64,000 nucleotides of DNA, taken from the IMG/VR virus record IMGVR_UViG_3300015371_000006, positions 47,597 to 111,596 of that record; one strand, written 5' to 3'. Of this stretch, positions 23,901 through 30,130 are shown in pieces (the first letter of the stretch is position 1; each line of letters starts with the position of its first letter). This stretch comes from a virus. A program made the translations under genes and the position numbers. The notes beneath the pieces were generated by a model, which saw nothing but the letters and a program-made list of their open reading frames with translations, searched no databases and was not told where the DNA came from.

Positions 23901-25109
23901 CTGGGCCGCCATATTGCCTGCAAAGGGCACAGGAACTGGAGAAGACGTCGGGCCCCCGGCTCCATCCGGCACATCCGGCACATCCGGCGTCCCAGCAGGC
24001 ATCCCGCCGGGTGCCGCCTGGCCCCCGACCTGCGTGGTGACCCTTGCTGGGATCGGGTCCGACCCGCGCTGCGCGAGCTTCGGCGCGTCCGTGCCGTGCA
24101 GGAACCGGAGCACGTCGTTGAGGCTGATCCTCGGCGCAAAACCCCCGCGTCTTGGGCGGAAACGGCCGCCCCACACCGTGCCCTTGGCGAACCGCTCGTC
24201 CCAGGCGACCTCCTCCATGTCGAGCACGAGGTCTGCGGGTGGGACATCGGTGCCCTCGGGCTGGGACATACCGCCGGACATATCCCCAGTCAGAGACACG
24301 AGAAAGTCACCATTTGCAGGGGTTTCGCCGTTCGAGCTGAGGGACATCTCCAGGGACATCTCGGTGACACGTTCGGCCAGTAGGGCCTCTTGCAGCAGGC
24401 CGTATCGCTCAGCGATCTGCTGGGCGCGCCGGTCGGCCGCCTCGGTGTCGGGAGCCTCGGCTCCCATCAGCCCCATGTCGTATGCCTCGTCGTGCGTGAG
24501 CAGCTCGCAGCGGCAGCCCGTGTGCGTCGGCGGGTTGATCCGGTCGAGCACGCTCCAGGGCCACCAGCCGACCGTCGCCATCGCCAGGCAGTCCGGGGTG
24601 TGCTCCTTGACCGCTTCGCTGAGGTGCCAGAACGCGCCCTCGGGGCTCAGCCTGCGGACCATGCCCCTGCGCGCGGTCGCCTGCACGCGAGCGGCCGCCG
24701 CCTCGTGGTGTGCCTCGGTGAACCGCCGCTCGCGCTCCAGCACCCGCTTGACCGCCGCCTCGGGTTCGTCGCGCTGCAGGGCCGCCGGGATGTCGCGGCG
24801 CATCCGCTCCTCCATGCGCCGGTAGAACTCGACGTCGCGCTCCTGCTCGACCCGCGCGGCCTCGGCCAGCTCGGCATCGCTCACGTCGGCGCGTGCGAAC
24901 TCCGGTCGGATCGCCTTGACGATCCAGTCCGCGCCCTTGCTGCGCCGCCTCAGCGCCGCGACGGCCGCCCCGATGGCGGCCCCGGCCTGTCCCGAGGCCA
25001 CCTCGCCCCCAGCAGCGTCGTCGTCGCCGGAGGCTGCGATGACGCCCCCCGCTGCGGCCGCCGCCAGGATCGCCTCGGTGTTGTCGTCCTGCTTCGCGCG
25101 CGTCGGCAT
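17946..25109 (-). CDS. MuF-type polyvalent protein: MuF, zincin, GNAT, ART, zeta, HipA-like kinase, ART-like
   Basis: 2387 aa. Residues 1-215 are the Mu F-like head morphogenesis domain ending WWPW...PPTHTGCRC. Around 500 is HEASH (zincin H-E-x-x-H) with helix ALTEEMAHEWA. Two SH3-like segments follow. Around 1100-1190 is a GNAT acetyltransferase (QRRGIATQLM). Around 1385-1445 is an ADP-ribosyltransferase with complete R-S-E: VYRGG, FVSTSTR, ENELLL. Around 1650-1790 is a zeta-toxin-like P-loop kinase (GGPGSGKSS, NPDAIKEKLPEY). Around 1990-2190 is a HipA/PI3K-like kinase (WLVKTYKG, DNVLW, IRLDQGG). The last 120 residues look ART-like (GRVVLPRRTSIRITG) without the catalytic Glu. GQxSP motifs lie between these domains. 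The architecture fits phage polyvalent proteins injected with DNA. A TAGACT box lies eight bases before ATG 25109. Confidence 0.9.
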   Translation of the reverse strand: MPTRAKQDDNTEAILAAAAAGGVIAASGDDDAAGGEVASGQAGAAIGAAVAALRRRSKGADWIVKAIRPEFARADVSDAELAEAARVEQERDVEFYRRMEERMRRDIPAALQRDEPEAAVKRVLERERRFTEAHHEAAAARVQATARRGMVRRLSPEGAFWHLSEAVKEHTPDCLAMATVGWWPWSVLDRINPPTHTGCRCELLTHDEAYDMGLMGAEAPDTEAADRRAQQIAERYGLLQEALLAERVTEMSLEMSLSSNGETPANGDFLVSLTGDMSGGMSQPEGTDVPPADLVLDMEEVAWDERFAKGTVWGGRFRPRRGGFAPRISLNDVLRFLHGTDAPKLAQRGSDPIPARVTTQVGGQAAPGGMPAGTPDVPDVPDGAGGPTSSPVPVPFAGNMAAQKAGAPEDFSGLAAGVAGLAQQIGDTHGRQVVLKSIRINEADEDTGGFRSWDGEVQVGRAAQVHLQAAHAARVEKRRLDDDTAAGVYNAYRTAMHEASHGVNPINPETFAQPEHFSLDEALTEEMAHEWAVELLKRNGQHDVLRWLGRKPDDIRAQGTYLPQRAALGLLLDEAHVPLENRRELLHNLAFSADPEKRFEILGGLLAGAQGVTPEKGEARARDLMARTVEHFAGPGAAGAEVLRQPNYTDHRMRIRAGARVRVTGRKEPWEGVVTDAMVGEDGRWYAEVEVKLRDHNGQIVDTVTRYPDPDDVEFLADPPRRNLKGNNITGPVAEGDVVRIKQNNGDITVAELRKVEDDDALGWKAEALTEDGEMVLLRESSVLDVSRARPGAESRKRARGGDAPEGQGAEGAPEQPLTGAAMQRDKVVERVAAQAHEQWRKDRNYEPRPKPYGGGTIDIADMTYDELPEKFQAENRDGAASAYDAITRMRDEEGALDMERLASEVHDAWIDRNQSWAKADQPELLKPYADLPEAEKEKDRVFVKRTMKEMGIAEPNAEALDIEPGSFDPHNYSDPRRALIRKVRALQRGDSLQAADGSTITRGKRGDSVLIERPDGSRKRYATTNRMSNAESYGIAVRSGVAQPAGKGLMPDTKLALGQASPPATLDAWNPQVDDAVKSGQLSPAEIKPRKRGDTEYFDGLVAEVDGREVGKLTYSRYRPAIGKKAREANADIGIDKIEVIPEFQRRGIATQLMRELEAQNKGKVIDHGYRLTDGYNWSQAYYGHQARYTRDGEPVGSEIADSLQARKQEYLSQSDDPRLRAMAGQASPGLDQLTPEQRQAVQDELTKSMLNGWVEPGEDTADLEALIADAMDQHADDDPDRTPEERRALDDSLVKAAISKATGQASPGLKGKAAEEMLDANAPELGPRQQNAAELYIVDSTPFQESDDPDEILYDPSLDREYKLGPQVKMLRRAMRALPEAVTVYRGGADDGKLRGPFVSTSTRKADAERFGDVQEVTVPAGTKALWLGKLAGENELLLDRESLEAQGGQASPGLHLSRHVAWNPYAQRVQTLGAAGPMPALAAWRGALDRPRPTGFGRRPLSDRDRRNLDELDFYPGQPDASTITLSDGSEVSVTRDRDGTRTYAVKRDVGSVDGLSREEVEPAITTLRDEEEVRALEAIRDADAASEEQLAANAWDALSSVMMGQASPAERPEDRLQVEKGPTANEVLGEAVDTEAKWSRMTPTGRVYADERRALHEEIINSFLEGHEPPSGRKPRAAFTAGGPGSGKSSMLSAEATGMVEVNPDAIKEKLPEYQAMIEARDPYSGAGVHEESSIIARTLRARAFNRGLDVLIDGVGNSGAGRFREKLEQAHADGYDVEVDVAHLPHEKGKVRVAERAERSGRTVPDHIVDNAYRSVPQRFTEYDDELPWLRLRVWDTDVPRGEPAKLIADKDVGGELKILDAEKMDGFLAQGRMGLDGPEGAAAASPGSPAGRSGVPGGGDAALRVGPGAGGEAGGEAGGVGQASPPELPGMKAFLAKMQASWDGGKPERTEEVERSEMEAPPEPVQGIPDYTATKLKDVKPAGGSNGARMAEDAEGRRWLVKTYKGNRDRVATELLANSIYRELGITVPNAGYTEVNVPKFGKTRALTYPLVDGEERQWQHADETLADGFVADALLGNWDVVGLAQDNVLWNGDTPIRLDQGGTLEYRAMGGPKPFGPVPTELWTMNKPGGQAWTRMAITEEGMRAAAKDAELRLTPERIDALVDAAPFDDEEMRERVRENLKARVAWLGRYSRGEEEIPEPLSGEEVLDEFSARDASLETYPEEDAAMEHYLGQGHDVVDAHLRSGAKRAAADAETQGTVAQLDALLGDRVTRVDEDFYAYVPLPADSKINADNAGELAGKWMTEKSYLNAETQYAPTPGVVTLRLTVPTGAHALMPSTLDTVTDPTPGRVVLPRRTSIRITGSKLIDGATVVDAVVKPR

Positions 25110-25217
25110 GCCCAACGAGTCTAAGCCCGAAAGCGGCGAGCGGCCCAGGTCGCCCTGGACCGCCCTCCCAGCGCCGCTCGATTGCCTTTCTTCGCCGCCG
25201 GGTGCCGCTCTCCTGCC

Positions 25218-25436
25218 CTAGACCAGAGCAGCCTTCAGGCGCATCTCATCGACGCGCCGGTCCAGCCACTCCAGCGGAGACTCTTCGCGTTCGGGCTCGG
25301 GCTCGACCGGGACGACCGGGACGTAGGTCGTCTCCTGTTGCCAGCTGGTCGTCGGCCAGGTGGTGATCGACGTCGTGCCCCCGGTCGTGTTGAACCAGGG
25401 GGACACCTGGACGTAGCGGTCGCCGAAGGCAGCCAT
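25218..25436 (-). CDS. Unknown small protein (72 aa)
   Basis: N-terminal Thr/Trp-rich part (SPWFNTTGGTTSITTWPTT) with a C-terminal acidic Pro/Glu linker and helix LEWLDRRVDEMRL. It shares one base with the upstream stop. Possibly a minor structural protein because of its place between MuF and coiled-coil genes. Confidence 0.65.
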   Translation of the reverse strand: MAAFGDRYVQVSPWFNTTGGTTSITTWPTTSWQQETTYVPVVPVEPEPEREESPLEWLDRRVDEMRLKAALV

Positions 25437-25798
25437 CAGCCGTTCTCCGGCTCCGGCGGCTCAGGCAGCGCGTGTCCGGCCGCGCGCTCATAGACCTCCG
25501 CGTAGCGCTCCTCGCGCTTGCGGAGTTCGTTCCAGCACGCCGCCGTGACCGATACGGCCTTGGCCTGCTTCGCGTGCCAGCGCCCGACGCGCTCGCGGTA
25601 GTCGAGACGAACGTCCTCGGGGACCGCCGCGTGCGCATGCGCCTTGGCGATCTCGTCGGAGGTGTTCGGGTCCAGCGCCAGCAGCGCCTTGGACTCGATG
25701 TCGCGGATCTGCTCGCCGAGCTTCTCCAGCGCGACGGCCTCGTCCTCCATCCCGGCTGCCTCGTTGAGCAGCTCCAGCGTGGTGACTGCTTCAGGCAT
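25436..25798 (-). CDS. Helical protein, unknown (120 aa)
   Basis: Almost entirely predicted helix (ALEKLGEQIRDIESKALLAL, RVGRWHAKQAKAVSVTAACW). Overlaps the coiled-coil gene upstream by eight bases. Position suggests a virion-assembly helper; no family recognised. Confidence 0.75.
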   Translation of the reverse strand: MPEAVTTLELLNEAAGMEDEAVALEKLGEQIRDIESKALLALDPNTSDEIAKAHAHAAVPEDVRLDYRERVGRWHAKQAKAVSVTAACWNELRKREERYAEVYERAAGHALPEPPEPENG

Positions 25799-26282
25799 GC
25801 TCGACCTCCTTGGCCGCGCCGTTGCCGTTGTCGGTGATCTGCTTGTCGACGGTGACGACGGGGAGCCGCTTCAGGATCTGCTCCTGCAGCGCCGTGATGC
25901 GGTCGACCTCCTCGGTCATCCGCGTCCGGGTGAACTCCATCTCCTTTTCGAACGCCTCGCGCTCGCGGGAGAGGTTGCCCTCGCGGACGGCCAGCTCGGC
26001 CTCCTTGACGGCGATGTCGCGCTCGGCCTCGCCGCGCAGCTTCTCCAGGCCGACCTTGTGTTCGACCTCTCGCAGCTGGCGCTCGTTTTCCTCCTCGCGC
26101 TTCGACTTGCTGATCTCCAGGTCGGTGATCTGATGCTTCAGCTTCTTGACCTCGTCGCTGAGTCGGATCGCCTCCCGGCGTCCCTTCTGTTCGCCCCGAA
26201 GCTTCGTGACCTCTTCGGTCAGCGCCTCCAGGCGGTTGAGCACTTCCTGCGTCGCAGGGTGCTCCTCGCGCTTCTTCAACAT
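25791..26282 (-). CDS. Long coiled-coil protein (163 aa)
   Basis: ATG 26282 follows GAGGAGGG. Residues about 15-130 show continuous heptads rich in Lys, Glu and Leu (EVLNRLEALTEEVTKL, REEENERQLREVEHKV). The C-terminus is VTVDKQITDNGNG. Likely a rod-like scaffold or assembly factor; function is inference. Confidence 0.75.
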   Translation of the reverse strand: MLKKREEHPATQEVLNRLEALTEEVTKLRGEQKGRREAIRLSDEVKKLKHQITDLEISKSKREEENERQLREVEHKVGLEKLRGEAERDIAVKEAELAVREGNLSREREAFEKEMEFTRTRMTEEVDRITALQEQILKRLPVVTVDKQITDNGNGAAKEVEHA

Positions 26283-26457
26283 CGGCCCTCCTCGGGTCGG
26301 TCGGGTTGTTCTATGAAGCGCGTGTTCGGCAGCCGCCGCCCGTGAAGGTTGCGGCCGGGCCTCATCGCGGCGAACGACCGCCTGCGGGGTTCGACGTTCC
26401 TGCCGTCTGGACCGCACGGTCGTTCACGGCCGGGCAAGCTATCAGGCGCTTCGGTTG

Positions 26458-26550
26458 TTAGCTAGCCAGCGCGACGATCAGGGCTGTCAGGCCGACGATG
26501 ATCGCGGCGATGAGCACCGGAACCCACCAGTGCACGCTGCTCGTCGTCAT
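26458..26550 (-). CDS. Single-pass mini membrane protein (30 aa)
   Basis: After six polar residues the rest is one membrane helix (WWVPVLIAAIIVGLTALIVAL). Too short for many gene finders. Stop TAA at 26458-26460; lies 15 bases after a DUF2510-type membrane gene. Could modulate lysis or membrane state; unknown. Confidence 0.6.
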   Translation of the reverse strand: MTTSSVHWWVPVLIAAIIVGLTALIVALAS

Positions 26551-26564
26551 CGTCGGCCCTGCCC

Positions 26565-26972
26565 CTATACGCCGTAGTTGTAGCCGCTGTTGCTCGTGTC
26601 GGCGCTCGCGGCGATGATGATGATCAGGACGACGATGGCCGCGCCGATGATCCCGAGGACGAGCCCGGCGGTTGCCATGCCCCCTCCGGTCTGCATCCCG
26701 TTGCTCTCGCGGATGTTCTTCTTGGCGACGGCCGCGAAGATGATCGCCAGGATGCTCAGGACGCCGTAGCCCCACAGCAGGCCGCAGACGAGGCTGGCGA
26801 TTGCCATGCCGGACGTCTTCGCCTGCGCCGCCGGTCCGGTGACGGTCTGCGCCGGGGCGCGGTTGTCGGTCCACTCCGAGCCGGTCCAGTAGCGGACGGT
26901 GCTCGGGTCGTTCGGGTCCGGGTACCAGCCCGCGCCGGGTGCGGCCGGGGCTGCCGGAGTTGCGTCGCTCAT
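26565..26972 (-). CDS. DUF2510/DUF4190 membrane protein
   Basis: 135 aa. Begins with the actinobacterial DUF2510 motif (GWYPDPNDPSTVRYWTG, WTDNRAP), a short extracytoplasmic or cytoplasmic WW-like tag, followed by two membrane segments typical of DUF4190 (ASLVCGLLWGYGVLSILAI and ATAGLVLGIIGAAIVVLII). DUF2510 is nearly confined to Actinobacteria, supporting the host call. Own TAGGTT promoter and CCAAGGAGG leader. Confidence 0.85.
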   Translation of the reverse strand: MSDATPAAPAAPGAGWYPDPNDPSTVRYWTGSEWTDNRAPAQTVTGPAAQAKTSGMAIASLVCGLLWGYGVLSILAIIFAAVAKKNIRESNGMQTGGGMATAGLVLGIIGAAIVVLIIIIAASADTSNSGYNYGV

Positions 26973-26974
26973 AT

Positions 26975-27017
26975 TGGTCCTCCTTGGTCGGGTGGAGCGA
27001 TTGATTGTCGCAACCTA
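26975..27017 (-). promoter_or_regulatory. TAGGTT promoter with CCAAGGAGG leader
   Basis: TAGGTT at 27012-27017; leader contains CCCGACCAAGGAGG upstream of ATG 26972. Divergent from the dyad promoter at 27054. Confidence 0.5.
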
Positions 27018-27053
27018 CCACGCCCGCGCCTCAATGGTCATGACCCGCCCGAT

Positions 27054-27072
27054 GTGCTACAGTCGTTAGCAG
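27054..27072. promoter_or_regulatory. Dyad operator/promoter, copy 3
   Basis: TGCTA-CAGTCGT-TAGCA within GTGCTA...TAGCAG. Rightward extended -10 TGCTACAGT, then CCGACCAAAGGAG before ATG 27098. Confidence 0.7.
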
Positions 27073-27097
27073 TTGTTCCCGACCAAAGGAGTTCCCG

Positions 27098-27784
27098 ATG
27101 AACGACGGACCCCACCTCACCGATGCCCAGTCGACGGCCCTTCGCATGGCCGCCGTCGAGTACCTTCGCCGCCGCCCCGAGCTGGTGGGCCGCGTCGAGG
27201 GCGACGATCCCTTCGCCGCCTCCGTCGAGGACGAGCGCTACTGCCGCCGCGTATCCGGCATGGCCGCAGGCACCCGCCGCGTCCTTGAGGAGCGCGGGCT
27301 GCTTGAGCGCGAGACCTCGCCCTCGGGCGGCGTCGAGTACATCGTCGTCAGCGACGCGGGCATGGAGTTGGCGCGGATGATCTACAACGACGAGTACGGG
27401 CTCGACGCTTTCGAGAACACCCTCGTCGAGCGGATCGATGCGGCGGCTGCGGCCGAGCGCGAGTACGAGGAGCGCCAGAACGCGTTCCGCCATCGCGCGA
27501 TGCTCGTCGGCGATGTCCTGTCCGGCCTCCGTGGCCCGGCCAACTACCTCAACATCCGCCCCGAGGACTACCCGGACCTCGGCGCGGAGATCGTCCGGCT
27601 GTTTGAGCGGCCCGACGCGCATCGCCCCGAGCCGACCGAGAAGATCAGCCTGCGCCTGCAGGACTTGGAGGCGCTGATCGCGCGCGTGTACGCGCACGGG
27701 CTCGATGTTCAGGCCGGGCATGAGGTGTCCGGCCGCCTGCGCGATGCCATCGAGGACATCGACATGCAGGTCAACGCTTCCTGA
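27098..27784 (+). CDS. Rightward unknown protein with winged-helix-like N-terminus (228 aa)
   Basis: Residues 1-90 suggest a winged helix (ALRMAAVEYLRRRPELV, RRVLEERGLLERETS, GVEYIVVSDAG). The rest is helical and charged. The gene has its own dyad promoter, AAAGGAG site and a strong terminator, so it is an independent single-gene unit set against the leftward operons. A regulator is plausible; no family recognised. Confidence 0.85.
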   Translation: MNDGPHLTDAQSTALRMAAVEYLRRRPELVGRVEGDDPFAASVEDERYCRRVSGMAAGTRRVLEERGLLERETSPSGGVEYIVVSDAGMELARMIYNDEYGLDAFENTLVERIDAAAAAEREYEERQNAFRHRAMLVGDVLSGLRGPANYLNIRPEDYPDLGAEIVRLFERPDAHRPEPTEKISLRLQDLEALIARVYAHGLDVQAGHEVSGRLRDAIEDIDMQVNAS

Positions 27785-27806
27785 CTTCGTCGGGAACCGA
27801 AGCGCG

Positions 27807-27832
27807 ACGGCCCCGCTGAGATGCGGGGCCGT
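27807..27832. terminator. Strong hairpin terminator
   Basis: Ten-base-pair stem ACGGCCCCGC / GCGGGGCCGT with a six-base loop, 23 bases after the rightward stop and 14 before the end of the leftward small gene at 27846. Confidence 0.85.
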
Positions 27833-27845
27833 CTGCGTCTTGCGG

Positions 27846-28007
27846 TTAGGACGTCTCCTTGGAGTCGCGGGTCTTGTCCCGGTTCTCCTTGTCGTCCTGC
27901 GGCGGCTCCGTCGTTGCCGGATCGACGCCGCGCTGCTCGGTGGCCGGATGCGGACCGGCGTCGGGCTTCTGCTCGTCCGCCTTGTCCTTCTGCTCGGTGT
28001 CACCCAT
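27846..28007 (-). CDS. Small charged disordered protein (53 aa)
   Basis: ATG 28007 follows GGAAGGGA. The product is Lys/Asp/Glu/Pro-rich with no hydrophobic core (MGDTEQKDKADEQKPD, ending NRDKTRDSKETS), so probably unfolded. Codon pattern matches neighbours. Function unknown. Confidence 0.6.
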   Translation of the reverse strand: MGDTEQKDKADEQKPDAGPHPATEQRGVDPATTEPPQDDKENRDKTRDSKETS

Positions 28008-28046
28008 CGGTGATCCCTTCCGTTGCTTGCCAGCTACGTCTACCCG

Positions 28047-28529
28047 CTATTCGGGTTCCGTCACCATCGCCGTGAAGGGCGCGGAGCCGTTGTGCTCCAG
28101 GCCCGCGTCATAGCTCGCGTCGGCGACGATGATCGCCATCCACTCCTTGACGTGCTGGCGCACCATGTCCTTGAACGCCTTGCGCTGCACCTGGTCGGTG
28201 AAGGTCGCGTCGCAGAGCGTCAGCAGCCGCCCGACGAGGTTGTCGACCTCCTGCCAGTTGATCCCGTACAGCGTCTTGCCGTGCGAGCCGCCGTACTCGA
28301 TGGTCAGCAGCTGGCCGTTGGCGCTGACGCGGATCTTCGCCCCGCTCTCGGGGTAGCTGCCCGCGCCCAGCAGCTCGACCTGGATGTGTTCGGCCGCTTC
28401 CTTGTCGAACTCGTCGCGCTCGCGGCTTCCGTCGCCGCGCCACGGCCGCGACTGGATCGGTCCGGTGGTGCCGGTGCTCGCGTAGACCTCGCCGCCGCTC
28501 GACGTGAGTTCAGTGATGCCGTCGCCCAT
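28047..28529 (-). CDS. Unknown protein (160 aa)
   Basis: Mixed fold: strands AKIRVSANGQLLTIEYGGSH then helices WQEVDNLVGRLLTLCD and RKAFKDMVRQHVKEWMAII. AAGGAGG lies seven bases before the ATG. The leader contains a large inverted repeat and tandem TTGAC units (28538-28604). No family recognised. Confidence 0.8.
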   Translation of the reverse strand: MGDGITELTSSGGEVYASTGTTGPIQSRPWRGDGSRERDEFDKEAAEHIQVELLGAGSYPESGAKIRVSANGQLLTIEYGGSHGKTLYGINWQEVDNLVGRLLTLCDATFTDQVQRKAFKDMVRQHVKEWMAIIVADASYDAGLEHNGSAPFTAMVTEPE

Positions 28530-28537
28530 GAGGGCCT

Positions 28538-28604
28538 CCTTGACTTGACGCCGGGGCTGCGCCTCGCGCTGGCCCGGCTATGACTTGACTTGACCGGGCC
28601 AGCG
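28538..28604. promoter_or_regulatory. Inverted repeat with tandem TTGAC units in a leader
   Basis: A perfect 11-base inverted repeat (CGCTGGCCCGG at 28567-28577 and CCGGGCCAGCG at 28594-28604) encloses 16 bases that contain TGACTTGACTTGA; another TTGACTTGAC lies at 28539-28549. It sits between the stop at 28625 and the start at 28529, so it could be an operator, attenuator or processed leader. Confidence 0.5.
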
Positions 28605-28624
28605 TAGGTGCGCAAGCAGACGGA

Positions 28625-28996
28625 TCAGTTCAGCCGTGCGTGCTGCGCCATGTGGAGCGCGATCAGCTGGTTGAGCGGATCGTTCGGGTCGGTGACCTCG
28701 ACGCACATCTCGGCGGCTTCGTCCTCGTGCAGCGGATCGTGGCAGTGGCGCTCGGCGAAGGCGCGGGGCATCGGCGGCTGCCCCAGCAGCCCGCCGGTCA
28801 GGTTCCACAGCCGGAACGCCTCGGTGTACTTGCCGAGGGTCTGCGCGATGTCGCGCTCGCGCAGGTCGCGGTAGGTGCAGTTGTCCTCGATGTAGCCCAC
28901 GAACTCGTCGCAGCAGTCCGTCTCGCCCAGGCGGTGGATGCGGCCGCAGTAGCAGCGGGTGCTCTCCTGCGGGCTGTTGGGCTCGATGCAGCTCAT
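28625..28996 (-). CDS. Cys/His-rich unknown protein (123 aa)
   Basis: Start ATG 28996 follows AAGGAGG in the recurring leader. N-terminal CYCGRIHRLGETDCCDEF suggests metal binding; the C-terminus has DPNDPLNQLIALHMAQHARL. Family not recognised. Confidence 0.75.
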   Translation of the reverse strand: MSCIEPNSPQESTRCYCGRIHRLGETDCCDEFVGYIEDNCTYRDLRERDIAQTLGKYTEAFRLWNLTGGLLGQPPMPRAFAERHCHDPLHEDEAAEMCVEVTDPNDPLNQLIALHMAQHARLN

Positions 28997-29106
28997 CGTG
29001 TCCTCCTTGGTCGGGGTGCCTTCCCCTACTACGTCGCTCGGCCTCCCGAACTTCTGACACGAGTTGTACCCGCTGTTTCTCGGGCTTTGTGACCTGGACG
29101 AGCGAA

Positions 29107-29135
29107 CCCCGCAGCGGTTGACCGGCGCTGCGGGG
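29107..29135 (-). terminator. Hairpin terminator after the HARE-HTH gene
   Basis: Ten-base-pair stem CCCCGCAGCG / CGCTGCGGGG with a nine-base loop, 11 bases downstream (leftward) of the stop at 29146. Confidence 0.75.
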
Positions 29136-29145
29136 CTCGTCGTGC

Positions 29146-29418
29146 TCACTCGGGCTTCGGCTTGGCCTTCTGCCCCTTGCGGTCGCGCCCCTTGAGCCCG
29201 TAGGTGCCGGGCATGGTGCGGACGAAGGTATCCCCCTTCGTCGCTGCGACGCTGAGCTGGGCCTGCATGGTCGCCTTCGGGGTCTTGCCCTTGGACTTGA
29301 CCAGCCCGCGCTCCAGCGCGACCTCGGTGATGTCGTCGGCCTTCATCGGGCCTTCGGCCTCTTCGAGAATTCGCGCCGCTGCCTGCTTCATCGGCAGGGT
29401 TTCCGTTGCTGTCGCCAT
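29146..29418 (-). CDS. HARE-HTH winged-helix protein
   Basis: 90 aa. MKQAAARILEEAEGPMKADD, ITEVALERGLVKSKGKTP, then TFVRTMPGTYGLKG follow the HARE-HTH (HB1/ASXL) pattern: helices, recognition helix, wing ending G-x-Y-G-L. Such domains bind DNA, sometimes modified DNA. A second copy lies at 62471-62869. Own TAGCTT promoter and a terminator, so monocistronic. Confidence 0.85.
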   Translation of the reverse strand: MATATETLPMKQAAARILEEAEGPMKADDITEVALERGLVKSKGKTPKATMQAQLSVAATKGDTFVRTMPGTYGLKGRDRKGQKAKPKPE

Positions 29419-29420
29419 CG

Positions 29421-29454
29421 GAGTCCTCCTTTCGGTGGCGGACCGGACAAGCTA
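29421..29454 (-). promoter_or_regulatory. TAGCTT promoter of the HARE-HTH gene
   Basis: TAGCTT at 29449-29454, leader with CACCGAAAGGAGG before ATG 29418. Confidence 0.45.
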
Positions 29455-29468
29455 CCGACAATCGCTCC

Positions 29469-29639
29469 TCAACGGGCTTTTTCGGCCCAGTGCGGGCAGG
29501 ATTCTTCGTGCCCGATGGTGATCGTCTTGCCGACGTGGACGACCGGGCGGCAGGTGCAGCCGGTGGCCGCGAGCGTGACTCGGATCAGCGCATCCCACGT
29601 TCCGCCCCGGCACAGGTAGAGCTGGGGCGTGGCGGGCAC
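29469..29639 (-). CDS. Small zinc-ribbon-like protein (56 aa)
   Basis: GTG 29639 lies three bases after the upstream stop. Four Cys and nearby His (LYLCRGG, TGCTCRPV, HEESCPHW) suggest a compact zinc fold. Too short for many ORF filters. Ends the portal operon. Confidence 0.65.
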   Translation of the reverse strand: MPATPQLYLCRGGTWDALIRVTLAATGCTCRPVVHVGKTITIGHEESCPHWAEKAR

Positions 29640-29642
29640 GGC

Positions 29643-29975
29643 CTACACCAGCTCGGCCTTGACTGCCTGTCGCCGCTCGTCGGTGCCCTGGTAGTTGCCG
29701 GTCGCCTCGGCGCGCACGATGTAGGTGCCGGGGTCGGCCAGGTCGACGTCGATGTAGTAGCGCCCGGCTGCCACCCGGACCACCTCGACGTCGTCGTCGT
29801 AGACGTAGGCGCTCTGCGTGAAGTCGGGGTTGCGGACGCGGATCGTCAGCACGGTCGGGTCCACGTAGGCCAGCGTGCCGGGATCTCGGACCGTCACGCT
29901 GTGGCGGACGCCGTCGCCCTCGGGCAGCGGCCCCACGGGCTTGTCGACGGTGATCTCGACTAGCCCTGCCGCCAT
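29643..29975 (-). CDS. Beta-sandwich (Ig-like) protein downstream of portal (110 aa)
   Basis: ATG 29975 follows GAAGG. Strand-rich sequence with Ig-like rhythm: HSVTVRDPGTLAYVDPTV, LTIRVRNPDF, YYIDVDLADPGTYIVRAEAT. The final strand pattern (G-T-Y-I-V-R-A-E-A) is typical of bacterial Ig folds. Could be a decoration or connector protein. Overlaps the previous small gene by 16 bases. Confidence 0.7.
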   Translation of the reverse strand: MAAGLVEITVDKPVGPLPEGDGVRHSVTVRDPGTLAYVDPTVLTIRVRNPDFTQSAYVYDDDVEVVRVAAGRYYIDVDLADPGTYIVRAEATGNYQGTDERRQAVKAELV

Positions 29976-30130
29976 CGCAGCACCTTCGGCCGGGAGGTTG
30001 ACGTGCTGGCCGCCGGTTGCCGCCGCGCCGCCAGCCTCTGGCGCATGACGAGGATGAACGCCTTCTTCGCCGGGCTCTTGGGCAGCGGCTCGTCGGCTTC
30101 CCAGGACGTCCGCGACGTGTAGGTGCTCAT
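29960..30130 (-). CDS. Small basic protein coupled to portal (56 aa)
   Basis: ATG 30130 overlaps the portal stop as ATGA. Contains WEADEPLPKSPAKKAFILVM then a basic tail RQRLAARRQPAAS. Function unknown; translational coupling suggests a structural or assembly role. Confidence 0.65.
   Translation of the reverse strand: MSTYTSRTSWEADEPLPKSPAKKAFILVMRQRLAARRQPAASTSTSRPKVLRWRQG

Noticed and set aside
22197-24383. 728-codon rightward frame opposite the MuF giant
   Set aside because: Composition is Leu/Val/Ala/Arg-rich without motifs, and the leftward frame carries HEASH and SH3-like parts.
26283-26457. Possible gene in the gap below the membrane proteins
   Set aside because: No frame has start, ribosome site and coding character; only a TAGCTT-like box near 26440 is seen.
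28608-29092. Rightward frames opposite 28625-28996
   Set aside because: They are antisense to a gene with a good ribosome site and Cys/His motif; no support of their own.
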